From positions 1 to 52,287 of the forward strand of contig JAIOQA010000284.1 in NCBI GenBank assembly GCA_021413675.1: 52,287 nt of DNA. The letters run 5' to 3'. Below, in pieces: positions 35,841 to 43,890 of this stretch. Under the pieces are notes generated by a model. That model ran no database searches, was not told the DNA's origin, and worked only from the letters and a program-made list of their open reading frames with translations. Position numbers and translations under genes: made by a program. Each line of letters opens with the position of its first letter. Position 1 is the first letter of the stretch. This DNA is from Deltaproteobacteria bacterium. Lineage in GTDB: Bacteria > Myxococcota_A > Polyangia > Haliangiales > Haliangiaceae.

Positions 35841-38093
35841 TCACTTCACCGCGGCCGCGCCCGGCGCCGACGGCGTGTTCGGGCCCGGGCCACCGGTCGC
35901 GTCCGGCAGGTGGAGCTCGGCGAGCGCGTCCTGGAACCGGACCCGCGCCAGCATCAGCTTCTCCTCGGTGTCGACGACCTGGATCGTCGCCTTCTGCACC
36001 TTCTCGGAGATCTCCTTCATCTTGAGCTTCAGGTGGGCCATCAGCTCGCCGCCGGTCTTCACCGCGGTCAGCGTGACGATCTGCGCGTGCAGCTCGTCCA
36101 TGCGCTCGCGGTAGTCGCCCATGCGGGTGTGCAGGCTGTCGATCTGGGTCTTGAGATCGATCATCTCGCGGTGGATGCCGAGGACCTCGTTGAGGTCCTT
36201 CTTGAGCTGCTCGGTCGGTTCCGGCGACTGCACGAACACCTTGAGCATGTCGAGCGCGACGTCCGACGACAGGTCGAGCGTGCGGGTCATCGGCGTGGCC
36301 TCGGCGATCTCGACGGTCTTCGACTCGTTGGGGCCGAGCTTGATCGCGAACAGGCTGGCGTCGCCGATCCGCTCGTAGACCTTGGGCCCCTCGATCATCT
36401 TCCAGCCCTTGCTGGTGGTGTGGCGGATGTAGACCGTGGTTGGGGTGGTGAGCCGGCTCGAGAACGTGAGCTTCTCGCGGCGGATGTGCTGGACCTCGGC
36501 GGTGAGGATGCCGCGCTCGAGGGTCACCAGGCGCGCGACCTCGTTGTCCTGGGCCTCGTCCTTGTCGACGATGATCTGGCGATCGAGCGCGAACGGCACG
36601 ACCACCTGCGCGCCCGGCGGGATGGGCTCGGTGAGGCCCTCGCCGATGAACCGCTCGTTGCCGTAGACCGTGACCGGGCCGCTCTCGAGCGACGAGTCGG
36701 TCGGGTTCTTCAGGCGGACCGCCTTGAACGCGAAGCGCTTGTTGCCGCGCTCGCTCTCGGCGTCGTAGAGGTACACGACCTCGCCGTCGGTGTTGGCGCG
36801 GACCATCGACACCATCACGCTGGTGCCCTTGCCCACGGTCATCGGCCGCTCGTTCGCGAAGTGGCTCTCGCCGACCGGCGCCTCGTCGGTGGTCGGCTGG
36901 CCGTTGGCGCCGATCTGATCCTTCTCGGGGGTCGGCGCGGCCTCCTGGATGAGGCGGACGCGATCGCGATCGCCGGGCACGGCCTTGGCGATGACCTTCA
37001 CCTGCGCCGGCGCCACGCCCTGATCGATGAGCTGGTTGCGGACCAGGTTGGCGCGATCGAGCGCGCGCTGCTCGGCGTTGGCGAGGTTGCCGTCGGCGTA
37101 GCCCTCGATGACCAGCGTCGCGCCGTTGCGGTTGAGCTGCTCGGCGAGGGCGTGGACCTTCTGATCGCCCTGGCTGACGCGCGTCTGGGGCGCGCGCGGG
37201 CGGGTATCGGCGGGCCGCGGCGCGGTCGCGGTCGCGACCCGAGGGGCCTTGGCCTTCGACGGGCGGCTGCGCGCGCCGCGCCCCGCACCACCACCGCCTC
37301 CGCCGGTCGACTCGAGCGCGTCCGCGTCGTCGCCGCCGTAGTAGGCCTCCTCGGCATCCACCGACGGCGCGGCCTGCGGCGGCGGCGGCGCATCGGGGTG
37401 ACCGGCCGGGCGGCGGATCTCGTCGTCGTCGAGCTGCGCGATCTCGGTGCCGGCGGCGCCGCCGGTGACCGTGCCGTACGGCGACACCGAGGTCGGCGGC
37501 GCGACCGCGAAGCTCTCGTTGGTGTGCAGGGTCTCGCGCTGCACCTGGCGCACGCTCCACAGGTCGAAGCGGAACGACAGCGCCGAGCTCGAGCCCACGC
37601 CGACCAGCACGTTCTTCCAGTCCTCACCCGAGGTGTTGTCGACGATCGCCCAGCCCTCGAGCATGACCTGGTGGTTGTCACCAACGACGATGCGGTAGCT
37701 CGGCTTCCACGCCGGCGCCTCGGTGACGTAGGTCAGCACCAGATCCGAGGGCGCGTTGGGCGGTAGCTCGAGGCTCATCGTGACCGTGTCGCCCTGATCC
37801 TCTTCCCCGCCCTGGCGCGGGAACGACACCGGCACCGCCTGCTTGGTCTTGCGATCCATCACGGTCAGCGACTTGAGGAAGTCGTCGACGCGATCGCGCG
37901 GCACCTTCACCTGCAGCTTGCCGCCGGTCACGACCGCGTTGCGCTCGTAGTAGGCGACGCCGTTGCGGTACACCACGACCCGCCCGAGGGCGACGTCGTC
38001 GACCTTCACGAAGGTCTTCATCGGCGGGTGGGTGCAGCCGGCGGCGGTGGCGACGGCGGCGGTGAACAGAGTCGAAGCGATGGCTTTGCGCAT
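35841..38093 (-). CDS. DUF4139 lipoprotein with embedded OmpA-like segment
   Basis: A 750-residue lipoprotein (lipobox TAAGC, Cys20). The N-terminal ~200 residues and the C-terminal ~330 residues match the DUF4139 (MuiA-like) beta-sandwich family: VYRNGVAYYERNAVV, LTYVTEAPAWKPSYRIVV, WAIVDNTSGEDWKNV, FSSRLTTPTTVYIRHTTS, and a final coiled-coil (LKKDLNEVLGIHREMIDLK...MKEISEKVQKAT). Between them, after a disordered Pro/Gly/Ala stretch, residues ~308-370 read as an OmpA-type segment (VHALAEQLNRNGATLVIEGY, ADGNLANAEQRALDRANLVR). This arrangement is unusual and could tether the protein to peptidoglycan. The start ATG 38093 has a GAGGGG Shine-Dalgarno; the longer frame to 38129 would bury the signal. 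DUF4139 proteins are linked to envelope integrity and mucoidy in other bacteria. Confidence 0.85.
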   Translation of the reverse strand: MRKAIASTLFTAAVATAAGCTHPPMKTFVKVDDVALGRVVVYRNGVAYYERNAVVTGGKLQVKVPRDRVDDFLKSLTVMDRKTKQAVPVSFPRQGGEEDQGDTVTMSLELPPNAPSDLVLTYVTEAPAWKPSYRIVVGDNHQVMLEGWAIVDNTSGEDWKNVLVGVGSSSALSFRFDLWSVRQVQRETLHTNESFAVAPPTSVSPYGTVTGGAAGTEIAQLDDDEIRRPAGHPDAPPPPQAAPSVDAEEAYYGGDDADALESTGGGGGGAGRGARSRPSKAKAPRVATATAPRPADTRPRAPQTRVSQGDQKVHALAEQLNRNGATLVIEGYADGNLANAEQRALDRANLVRNQLIDQGVAPAQVKVIAKAVPGDRDRVRLIQEAAPTPEKDQIGANGQPTTDEAPVGESHFANERPMTVGKGTSVMVSMVRANTDGEVVYLYDAESERGNKRFAFKAVRLKNPTDSSLESGPVTVYGNERFIGEGLTEPIPPGAQVVVPFALDRQIIVDKDEAQDNEVARLVTLERGILTAEVQHIRREKLTFSSRLTTPTTVYIRHTTSKGWKMIEGPKVYERIGDASLFAIKLGPNESKTVEIAEATPMTRTLDLSSDVALDMLKVFVQSPEPTEQLKKDLNEVLGIHREMIDLKTQIDSLHTRMGDYRERMDELHAQIVTLTAVKTGGELMAHLKLKMKEISEKVQKATIQVVDTEEKLMLARVRFQDALAELHLPDATGGPGPNTPSAPGAAAVK

Positions 38094-38173
38094 GGGTCCC
38101 CTCGGAGCGGTGAGCAGTAGACGCCCCAACGCGCGAACCCACGCGCGCGGTCTACCGGAACCAGGTGAAGGGA

Positions 38174-38186
38174 GGGCCCAGGGCCC
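38174..38186 (-). terminator. Short GC hairpin after the glycosylase gene
   Basis: GGGCC and GGCCC arms with a 3-nt loop, 7-19 nt past the stop of the 38193 gene on the minus strand. It is weak and lacks a T-tract. Confidence 0.25.
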
Positions 38187-38192
38187 GAATAT

Positions 38193-39203
38193 TCACCGGC
38201 GGGTGCGACGCTTCGCCGCCGGCGGATTTTCGGTCACGTTTGGCCCGCTTGACGACACGTGGGCAGGCGCCGCGGCGGGCGCGAGCGCGGCCGCGGCCGC
38301 CACCCGGTCGCGGCGCTTGTCCTCGAGCTCTTCCAGGGTCTTGGGCCAGTTGGCCTTGAGCAGCCGCGACAGCGCCCGGTCGGCGAGCAGCTTGCCGGCG
38401 GTCTGGCACGTCGCGCAGTAGTTGGCCTCGTTGTCGGCGTAGACGATGCGCTGCACCGGGTCGCCGCAGGTCGGGCACGGCTGGCGGTACTTGCCGTGGA
38501 CCGCCATCTCCGGGCGGAACGCGGTGACCTCCTCGGGGAAGCCCTCTCCGACCTCGGCGCGCAGCCGGTCGGTCCAGGCCGTGAGCGTGGCCTGGGCGGC
38601 GTGTAAGACCTGTGTCAGCTCGTCGCCCGACAGCGCCCGGGTCTGGCGGAACGGTGACATCTTCGCGGCCCACAGGATCTCGTCGGAGTACGCGTTGCCG
38701 ATGCCGTCGAGCACGGTCGGATCGGTGAGCGCGCGCTTGATCGTGTGGTTCTCGGCGCGCAGCGCCGCCGCGAAGCTCGCCGGTGTGGCGGTGAGGACGT
38801 CGAGGCCGCCGCGATCGAAGTCGGCGAGCGCCGCGGCGCCGCGTACGACGTGCAGGGACGCGCGCTTCTTCTTGGAGGCCTCGGTGAACAGCACCATGCC
38901 GTGCGCGAAGTCGAAGGCGCCGAGCGCGAGCTTGCCGGGCAGCTTGGCGCCGGGCTTGCGCCAGCGCAGGCGGCCCGCGACCATCAGGTGGATGACGGCG
39001 TAGAGGTCATCCTCGAAGCCGAGGACCAGCCGCTTGCCGATGCGGCGCACGCTGGTGACCCGCTTGCCGACCAGCGCCTGCGGCGACGGGTCGACCGAGC
39101 GCAGCACGAACGGGCTCACCAGCCGGATGCCGGTCAGCGCGTGGCCGACGGTGAACGCGGCGAGCCGCTCGACGTAGACGGTGACGTCGGGCAGCTCGGG
39201 CAT
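38193..39203 (-). CDS. Fpg/Nei-family DNA glycosylase
   Basis: A bifunctional base-excision glycosylase/AP lyase acting on oxidised bases. The N-terminus MPELPDVTVY supplies the catalytic Pro (after Met removal) and Glu. An LDGIGNAYSDEILW motif (H2TH, DNA binding) is present, as is a C-terminal zinc finger with four Cys (PCPTC...NYCATCQ, around residues 243-267). PELPDV instead of the classical PELPEV suggests the broader Fpg/Nei group, not strict MutM. A ~65-residue basic, Ala/Pro-rich tail follows the zinc finger and is not found in typical Fpg; it may strengthen nonspecific DNA binding. The TAGAAT -10 element 8 nt upstream overlaps the rlmI-like gene's stop codon. Confidence 0.92.
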   Translation of the reverse strand: MPELPDVTVYVERLAAFTVGHALTGIRLVSPFVLRSVDPSPQALVGKRVTSVRRIGKRLVLGFEDDLYAVIHLMVAGRLRWRKPGAKLPGKLALGAFDFAHGMVLFTEASKKKRASLHVVRGAAALADFDRGGLDVLTATPASFAAALRAENHTIKRALTDPTVLDGIGNAYSDEILWAAKMSPFRQTRALSGDELTQVLHAAQATLTAWTDRLRAEVGEGFPEEVTAFRPEMAVHGKYRQPCPTCGDPVQRIVYADNEANYCATCQTAGKLLADRALSRLLKANWPKTLEELEDKRRDRVAAAAALAPAAAPAHVSSSGPNVTENPPAAKRRTRR

Positions 39204-39211
39204 CGCGCGTG

Positions 39212-39217
39212 ATTCTA
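39212..39217 (-). promoter_or_regulatory. -10 element of the glycosylase gene, overlapping the upstream stop
   Basis: TAGAAT on the minus strand; the TAG is the stop codon of the 39215-40456 gene. It ends 8 nt before the ATG. Confidence 0.55.
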
Positions 39218-40456
39218 GCCCGCGTCGGGCTCGGGCGCGTCGGTCGGCGCATCGCCGGGACGCTTGCCGCGGCGGCGCCAGATCGTGAGCTTCAGGTAGT
39301 CGGCCTCGGGGAACGCGACCGGGTGATCGGGCTCGGGGCCGAGCTCGTGATCGAGCGCGAACGCGTTGCCGAGCGCGCTGCCGACGGTCGTGCGGAAGGT
39401 GCTGCGGGTGACGCGCGAGGTGCAGCAGCACGCCGCGATCATGCCGCCCGGCGCGACGTGGCGCGCGACCTGCTGGTACAGGCGGCGGTAGTTCGCGAGC
39501 ACCTCGGGCACCTGCGCCACGCGCGAGGTCATGCTCGGCGGATCGACGATGATCAGATCGAACTTCACGTCGCGGCCGAGCGCCGGCAGCCACTCGAAGA
39601 CGTCCGCGATCAGCCAGTCGTGCTTGGCGCCATCGCCGACGTGGACCTTGGCGCCGAGCTCGAGCGCCGAGGCCGAGCGATCGACGTGATAGATCTGCGC
39701 CGCGCCGGCCTGCTCGCACGCGCGGCCGAGCGTGCCGGTGTACGCGAACAGGTTCAGCACCCGCTTGCCGGCGAGCGGCATCGCCGCGAGGTGGAGGCGC
39801 AGGCCGCGCAGATCGAGGAACGTCCCGCTCTTCTGTCCGGACAGCGGACGCGCGACGAACGTGAACGGGCCCTCGCGGAACGGCAGCTCCTCGGGCGGCG
39901 GCGCGCCGTAAAGCACGCGGGTCGGCGCGACCGTGCCGGCCTGCCCGACCCGGCGCTGCGCCGGCTTGGCGACGAGGTGCTTCGCGCCGACGGCGCGCGC
40001 GACCACGATCCCCGCGAACCGCGCGAGCGCCGCGGTGCCCGCGCTGTAGCTCTGGACCACGACCGTGTCGCCGAAGACATCGACCACCACCGCCGGCAGG
40101 CCATCGCTCTCGCCATGGATCGCGCGGAACGCGTCGGTCTCCACGCGGAGGGCTTTCCGCTTGGCGAGCGCGGCGTGGATCGCCGTGGTGAACGTCGCCG
40201 CCGTCGGCCGCTCCGGGCCGCGCGTCATCACGCGGATGCCGATCGCGCCCTCGGCGTCGTAGATGCCGTGGCCGATGATCTGGTTCTGGCCGTCGTAGAG
40301 CGCGAGCCACTGGCCATCGACCAGCGCGGCGGCGGCGGTCGACAGGTGGTCGCGGAACACCCACGGGTGCCCGCGATCGATCGCGGCGAGCGCGTGCTTG
40401 CCGAGCTGGTAGCGCTGCGGCGTGCGGCGGGCGCGCGGGAGGCGGGGCGAGGACAT
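39215..40456 (-). CDS. RlmI-like 23S rRNA m5C methyltransferase
   Basis: A 413-residue class-I SAM methyltransferase of the RlmI group, which makes m5C in 23S rRNA. Residues ~1-90 are a PUA RNA-binding domain (HPWVFRDHLS, LYDGQNQIIGHGIY). An RlmI-specific middle region follows (DGLPAVVVDVFGDTVVVQ). The Rossmann domain holds motif I (VLNLFAYTGTLGRACEQAGA), the acidic motif II (VDRSASALELG), motif IV (FDLIIVDPPSM) and motif VI (GGMIAACCCTSRVTR) with the cysteines expected for m5C chemistry. The start is ATG 40456, where TAAGGT lies 7 nt upstream; GTG 40465 is in frame but sits on the -10. Its last codons overlap the promoter of the glycosylase gene. Confidence 0.92.
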   Translation of the reverse strand: MSSPRLPRARRTPQRYQLGKHALAAIDRGHPWVFRDHLSTAAAALVDGQWLALYDGQNQIIGHGIYDAEGAIGIRVMTRGPERPTAATFTTAIHAALAKRKALRVETDAFRAIHGESDGLPAVVVDVFGDTVVVQSYSAGTAALARFAGIVVARAVGAKHLVAKPAQRRVGQAGTVAPTRVLYGAPPPEELPFREGPFTFVARPLSGQKSGTFLDLRGLRLHLAAMPLAGKRVLNLFAYTGTLGRACEQAGAAQIYHVDRSASALELGAKVHVGDGAKHDWLIADVFEWLPALGRDVKFDLIIVDPPSMTSRVAQVPEVLANYRRLYQQVARHVAPGGMIAACCCTSRVTRSTFRTTVGSALGNAFALDHELGPEPDHPVAFPEADYLKLTIWRRRGKRPGDAPTDAPEPDAG

Positions 40457-40463
40457 CGGCGCC

Positions 40464-40469
40464 ACCTTA
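40464..40469 (-). promoter_or_regulatory. -10 element of the rlmI-like gene
   Basis: TAAGGT on the minus strand, ending 7 nt before ATG 40456. It overlaps the alternative GTG at 40465, favouring 40456. Confidence 0.45.
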
Positions 40470-40528
40470 CGCGAACCAGACGCGCCGCCACAGGGGCTTG
40501 CGCCGGAGTCCTCGGCCCTGACGGACGC

Positions 40529-41131
40529 CTACACCAGCAAGCCTTGCGCGCGCGCCCAGCTGGCGACCGCCGTCGCGCGCGGGCTGCGGGCGACCAGCGC
40601 GGTGGCCAGGGCGCGGGCAAGGTCGCGATCGCCGGCGACCAGCGCGAACAGGATGGCTGCGACGCCCTCCTCGCGCCCAGCCTCGCGCCGCCCCGCCTCG
40701 AAGTCGCCCCTCGCGTCGAGCCACGGCAGCCCGTGGGTGCGCAGGGCGTCGGCCACCGCCGCGGTCACCGGATCGAGCTCGGTGCCTGCAATCACCTCCC
40801 ACCACAGGTCATCGCGGCCGGTGCACAGCGCCCCGAGCCGCTGGCGCAGCTGGCAATCGGCCTCGCCCGGACCCGCAGGCCCTGGCGAGAATCGGTACAG
40901 GCTCTCGCCGAGCGCACCGACCTCCGGGTAGTAGACGCCGAGGTTGATCGCGAACGTCAACCGCTGCGCCGTGCTCGAGCGGGACGCCTGGACGTTCACG
41001 ACGCGCACGGCGCGCGCCGCCGTGCACCGAAACGTCCGCCCGGTCTTCCGGTAGCCCAGCGGTTTCAGCGCCGGCGTGATCGCGCGCGCGATGACCGCGT
41101 CGAGGGCCTGCTGCGCGGGCGTCGCGGCCAC
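40529..41131 (-). CDS. DUF4304-like protein
   Basis: A 200-residue cytosolic protein. The N-terminal half fits DUF4304: an initial helix, then LKPLGYRKTGRTFRC, VRVVNVQASRSSTAQRLTFA and INLGVYYPEV. This reads as a four-to-five-strand antiparallel sheet seen in proteins of unknown function, some with polymorphic toxin-immunity links. The C-terminal half is helical and ends WARAQGLLV. No export signal. The start is GTG, 5 bp after the stop of the upstream monooxygenase-like gene on the same strand, so co-transcription is nearly certain. Nothing ties it functionally to that enzyme, and no toxin gene is visible nearby. Confidence 0.7.
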   Translation of the reverse strand: MAATPAQQALDAVIARAITPALKPLGYRKTGRTFRCTAARAVRVVNVQASRSSTAQRLTFAINLGVYYPEVGALGESLYRFSPGPAGPGEADCQLRQRLGALCTGRDDLWWEVIAGTELDPVTAAVADALRTHGLPWLDARGDFEAGRREAGREEGVAAILFALVAGDRDLARALATALVARSPRATAVASWARAQGLLV

Positions 41132-41136
41132 GCCGC

Positions 41137-43110
41137 CTACCGGCTGTACCCGGTCGCCTCGGCGGCCCGGTGGGCGAAGCCGGGGTCGTAGACCAGGGCG
41201 CGGTCGAGGGCGACGAGGTCGCAGCGGGCGGCGGCGATGACGGCGTCGACGTCGGAGGCGGAGGCGACGGCGCCCTCGATGGCGGTCGGGATCCCGGCCT
41301 CGTTGCGGATCCGGTCGGCGAGCGGCGCGGCGGGCAGCCGGCCGCCGGCGTCGGCGGCGGCGGCCTCGGCGACGGCGGCGACCCAGACCAGGGCCACGCC
41401 CAGGTCGCGGAGGCGGCGGGCGAGCGCGACCGCGGCGTCGGCGAGGATCGCGGTGGCGACCAGGCGCACCGACAGCGGCCGGTCGGCGGGCCAGGCGGCG
41501 CGCACGGCGCTGACCGCAGCGCACAGCTCGTCGGCGCTGGCCTTGGCGAGCGCGCCGACGCCGGTCTGGAGCTGGAGCAGATCGAAGCCGGCGAACCCGG
41601 CGCGCTGCGCGGCCGCGGCCAGGATCGTCGGCGCGTCGCCGGCGAACACCGCGAGCTGCGCGCCGATCTTGGCGGGCGAGCGCTCGTGGACGAAGTCGAC
41701 GACGCGCCGCCACGCGACGACCTGATCGTCGGACGCGAGGCCCGGCATGCCCGCAGGCGCGCCCTCGAGCTCGGCCGCGACGGTCTCGGTCATGACCAGG
41801 CCGACGCCGCCGGTGGCGCGACCGCCGAGGAACACCAGGTGGCCATCGCCGATGATGCCGCCGTCGGTGCCGCCGAGGGTCCAGGGCGCGAGCGCGAGGC
41901 GATTGGCGAGCGCCATGCCGCCGAGGGTCACCGGCACGAACATCGGCGGCGTGGGCTCGGCGCGACCGGCGCCCTGGGCGAGCAGCTGCTCGACCGCGCG
42001 GGCCAGCGGCGGATCGCGGCGCGCGACCGAGGCGTGGCTGACGCGCAGGCTGCGGGTCGCGAGGCTGTAGGCGAACTGCGAGGCGGGCAGCCCGAGGTAG
42101 CGCTCGGTGCCCTCGAACCACTCGAGCGAGGCCTGGGCGGCGGCCTGGATCGACTCGACGTCGGGGCGGCGGCGGACCTCGTAGGTCGCCAGCGCGCTCT
42201 CGACATCGGGCTCCTCGATCAGCGCGTCGCGCAGCGCGATCGCGTCTTCCATCGCGAGCTTGGTGCCCGAGCCGATCGAGAAGTGCGCGGTGTGGGCGGC
42301 GTCGCCGAGCAGGACGACGTTGTCGTGGTGCCAGGTCTTGCAGCGCACCGTCGGGAAGTTGCGCCAGATCGACCGGTTCTTGATCAGCCGGTGCGGGCCG
42401 AGCTCCTCGGCGAAGATCGCCTCGAGCTTCGCGACGGTCTCGTCCTCGCTCGCGCCCTCGAAGCCCGCGCGCGCCCAGGTGTCGGGGCGGCACTCGACGA
42501 TGAAGGTCGAGCCGGTGCTGTCGCCGCGGTCGAGGTAGCGATACGCGTGGACCCGGAACAGGCCGTAGGGCGTCTCCTTGAACAGGAACGTGAACGCGCG
42601 GTACGGCACGGTCGTGCCCAGCCACACGAACTTGTTGGGGCGCACGTCGACGGTCGGCTTGAGGTGCGGCGCGAGCCGATCGCGGACCCAGCTCGCGACG
42701 CCGTCGGCGGCGACGATGAGATCCGCGGGGCCGACGTCGGCGAGCTCGCGGATCTCGTGCTCGTAGCGGATCTCGACGCCGAGCTCGACGGCGCGGCGCT
42801 GCAGGATCGCGAGCAGCGCGTGGCGCTCGATGCCGCAGAAGCCGTGGCCGGTCGAGCGCATGACCTCGCCGCGGAAGTGGATCTCGATGTCGTCCCAGCG
42901 CGCGAAGCCGCGCGTGATCGCCGCGTGGGTCTCGGGATCCGCGGCGGCGAGGTGGCCGAGCGTGGCGTCGGAGAACACGACGCCGAAGCCGAACGTGTCG
43001 TCCGGCTTGTTGCGCTCGTAGATGACGACCTGGTGCTTCGGTGCGGTCAGCTTGACCAGGATGCCGAGGTAGAGCCCCGCAGGACCGCCGCCGATGGAGA
43101 CGATGCGCAC
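41137..43110 (-). CDS. Anthraniloyl-CoA-monooxygenase-like flavin fusion with an eroded OYE half
   Basis: A 657-residue fusion. Residues ~1-380 are an intact group-A FAD hydroxylase: the dinucleotide motif GGGPAG (7-12), the IERHALLAIL region, and GDAAHTAHFSIGSGTKLAMEDA (about 273-294). This half matches salicylyl/anthraniloyl-CoA hydroxylases. From ~390 an old-yellow-enzyme-like TIM barrel begins (FVPVTLGGMALANRLALAPW, GGVGLVMTETVA, RRVVDFVHERSPAKIGAQL). It is roughly 110-120 residues shorter than in known ~770-residue members. The usual QLxHAGRK is AVFAGDA, and the usual catalytic His region (HxAHGYLL) is QTGVGAL. The reductase half is therefore probably inactive, or has changed its role. 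The FAD half may still work with an external reductase. GTG start, TAGCGT 6 nt upstream overlapping the DUF72 stop. Confidence 0.88.
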   Translation of the reverse strand: MRIVSIGGGPAGLYLGILVKLTAPKHQVVIYERNKPDDTFGFGVVFSDATLGHLAAADPETHAAITRGFARWDDIEIHFRGEVMRSTGHGFCGIERHALLAILQRRAVELGVEIRYEHEIRELADVGPADLIVAADGVASWVRDRLAPHLKPTVDVRPNKFVWLGTTVPYRAFTFLFKETPYGLFRVHAYRYLDRGDSTGSTFIVECRPDTWARAGFEGASEDETVAKLEAIFAEELGPHRLIKNRSIWRNFPTVRCKTWHHDNVVLLGDAAHTAHFSIGSGTKLAMEDAIALRDALIEEPDVESALATYEVRRRPDVESIQAAAQASLEWFEGTERYLGLPASQFAYSLATRSLRVSHASVARRDPPLARAVEQLLAQGAGRAEPTPPMFVPVTLGGMALANRLALAPWTLGGTDGGIIGDGHLVFLGGRATGGVGLVMTETVAAELEGAPAGMPGLASDDQVVAWRRVVDFVHERSPAKIGAQLAVFAGDAPTILAAAAQRAGFAGFDLLQLQTGVGALAKASADELCAAVSAVRAAWPADRPLSVRLVATAILADAAVALARRLRDLGVALVWVAAVAEAAAADAGGRLPAAPLADRIRNEAGIPTAIEGAVASASDVDAVIAAARCDLVALDRALVYDPGFAHRAAEATGYSR

Positions 43111-43116
43111 GGCCGG

Positions 43117-43122
43117 ACGCTA
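43117..43122 (-). promoter_or_regulatory. -10 element of the monooxygenase-like gene, overlapping the upstream stop
   Basis: TAGCGT on the minus strand; its TAG is the stop codon of the DUF72 gene. It ends 6 nt before the GTG start. Confidence 0.55.
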
Positions 43123-43848
43123 CACGAAATCGCCGCCGCGCGCGGTGGCCCGCGCCATCGTCTCGAGCGCGAGCTCCGCGCCCCGCGCGGTGTCCTCGTG
43201 CTTGAAGAATACGAACGCCTCGGAGCCGCCGAGCGCGCCCAGCTGATCGAGCCAGCGGTCCAGTTCCTCGACGGAGTAGTCGTCTTTTCGCAGCCGCGTG
43301 TACGTGAACGACGCGGTGCGCACGACCCGCGCCGTGCCGTCCTCCCGGTCCGCGATCACGCGCGCGATGCCAGCATCTGACAGGATGCGATCGGTCGCCT
43401 CGTCGTCCCACGAACTATGTTGCAGCTCCATCGCGACCCGCGCGCCGGTGGGCACGGTGGCGGTCACGAACTCGCGGAGCAGGTCGTTGTTCTTGCGCAG
43501 GAAGTTCGGCGTCTGGATGAGCACCGGCCCGAGCTTGAGGCCGAGCGCGTCGACCATCTTCCAGAGGTAGGCCATCGAGTCGTGGGCCTCGGGCGGCTTG
43601 AGCTTGGCCTGGTGGCTGATGCGGCGCGACGCCTTGATGACGAACGTGAAGTCGTCGGGCACCTGCTGGGCCCAGCCGGTGAGCACCGCGGGCTTGGGCA
43701 TCCGGTAGAACGTGTTGTTGATCTCGACGGTGCCGAGCTTGCTGCCGTAGTGCGCGAGCATCGCGTCGTCGGCGAGGTCGGCGGGGTAGAAGCTGCCGCG
43801 CCACTGCGCGTAGGAGAAGCCGCTGGTGCCGGCGCGGACGCGGGTCAT
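43120..43848 (-). CDS. DUF72 (YecE-like) protein
   Basis: A 242-residue TIM-barrel-like protein of the DUF72/YecE family. Signatures are the N-terminal GTSGFSYAQWRGSFYP, VEINNTFYRMP, FTFVIKASRRISHQ, LGPVLIQTPNFLRKN, VAMELQHSSW, YTRLRKDDYSVEELDRW and EAFVFFKHEDTARGA. The motif YxRLR(R/K)...YS is the usual family core. The function is not settled; structures suggest a sugar-isomerase-like barrel. It is cytosolic. The start ATG 43848 has TACGCT 7 nt upstream. It is divergent from the 43891 gene with only 42 bp between starts, and back-to-back -10 elements fill that gap. Confidence 0.92.
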   Translation of the reverse strand: MTRVRAGTSGFSYAQWRGSFYPADLADDAMLAHYGSKLGTVEINNTFYRMPKPAVLTGWAQQVPDDFTFVIKASRRISHQAKLKPPEAHDSMAYLWKMVDALGLKLGPVLIQTPNFLRKNNDLLREFVTATVPTGARVAMELQHSSWDDEATDRILSDAGIARVIADREDGTARVVRTASFTYTRLRKDDYSVEELDRWLDQLGALGGSEAFVFFKHEDTARGAELALETMARATARGGDFV

Positions 43849-43855
43849 GGGCGCC

Positions 43856-43861
43856 AGCGTA
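43856..43861 (-). promoter_or_regulatory. -10 element of the DUF72 gene
   Basis: TACGCT on the minus strand, ending 7 nt before ATG 43848. It lies in the 42-bp divergent gap next to the element at 43880. Confidence 0.5.
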
Positions 43862-43879
43862 CGCGAGCCGGCGGCGTGC

Positions 43880-43885
43880 TACCAA
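43880..43885 (+). promoter_or_regulatory. -10-like element of the 43891 gene
   Basis: TACCAA preceded by TGC (extended -10), ending 5 nt before the ATG. It is the weakest hexamer of the set. Confidence 0.4.
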
Positions 43886-43890
43886 CCGGC

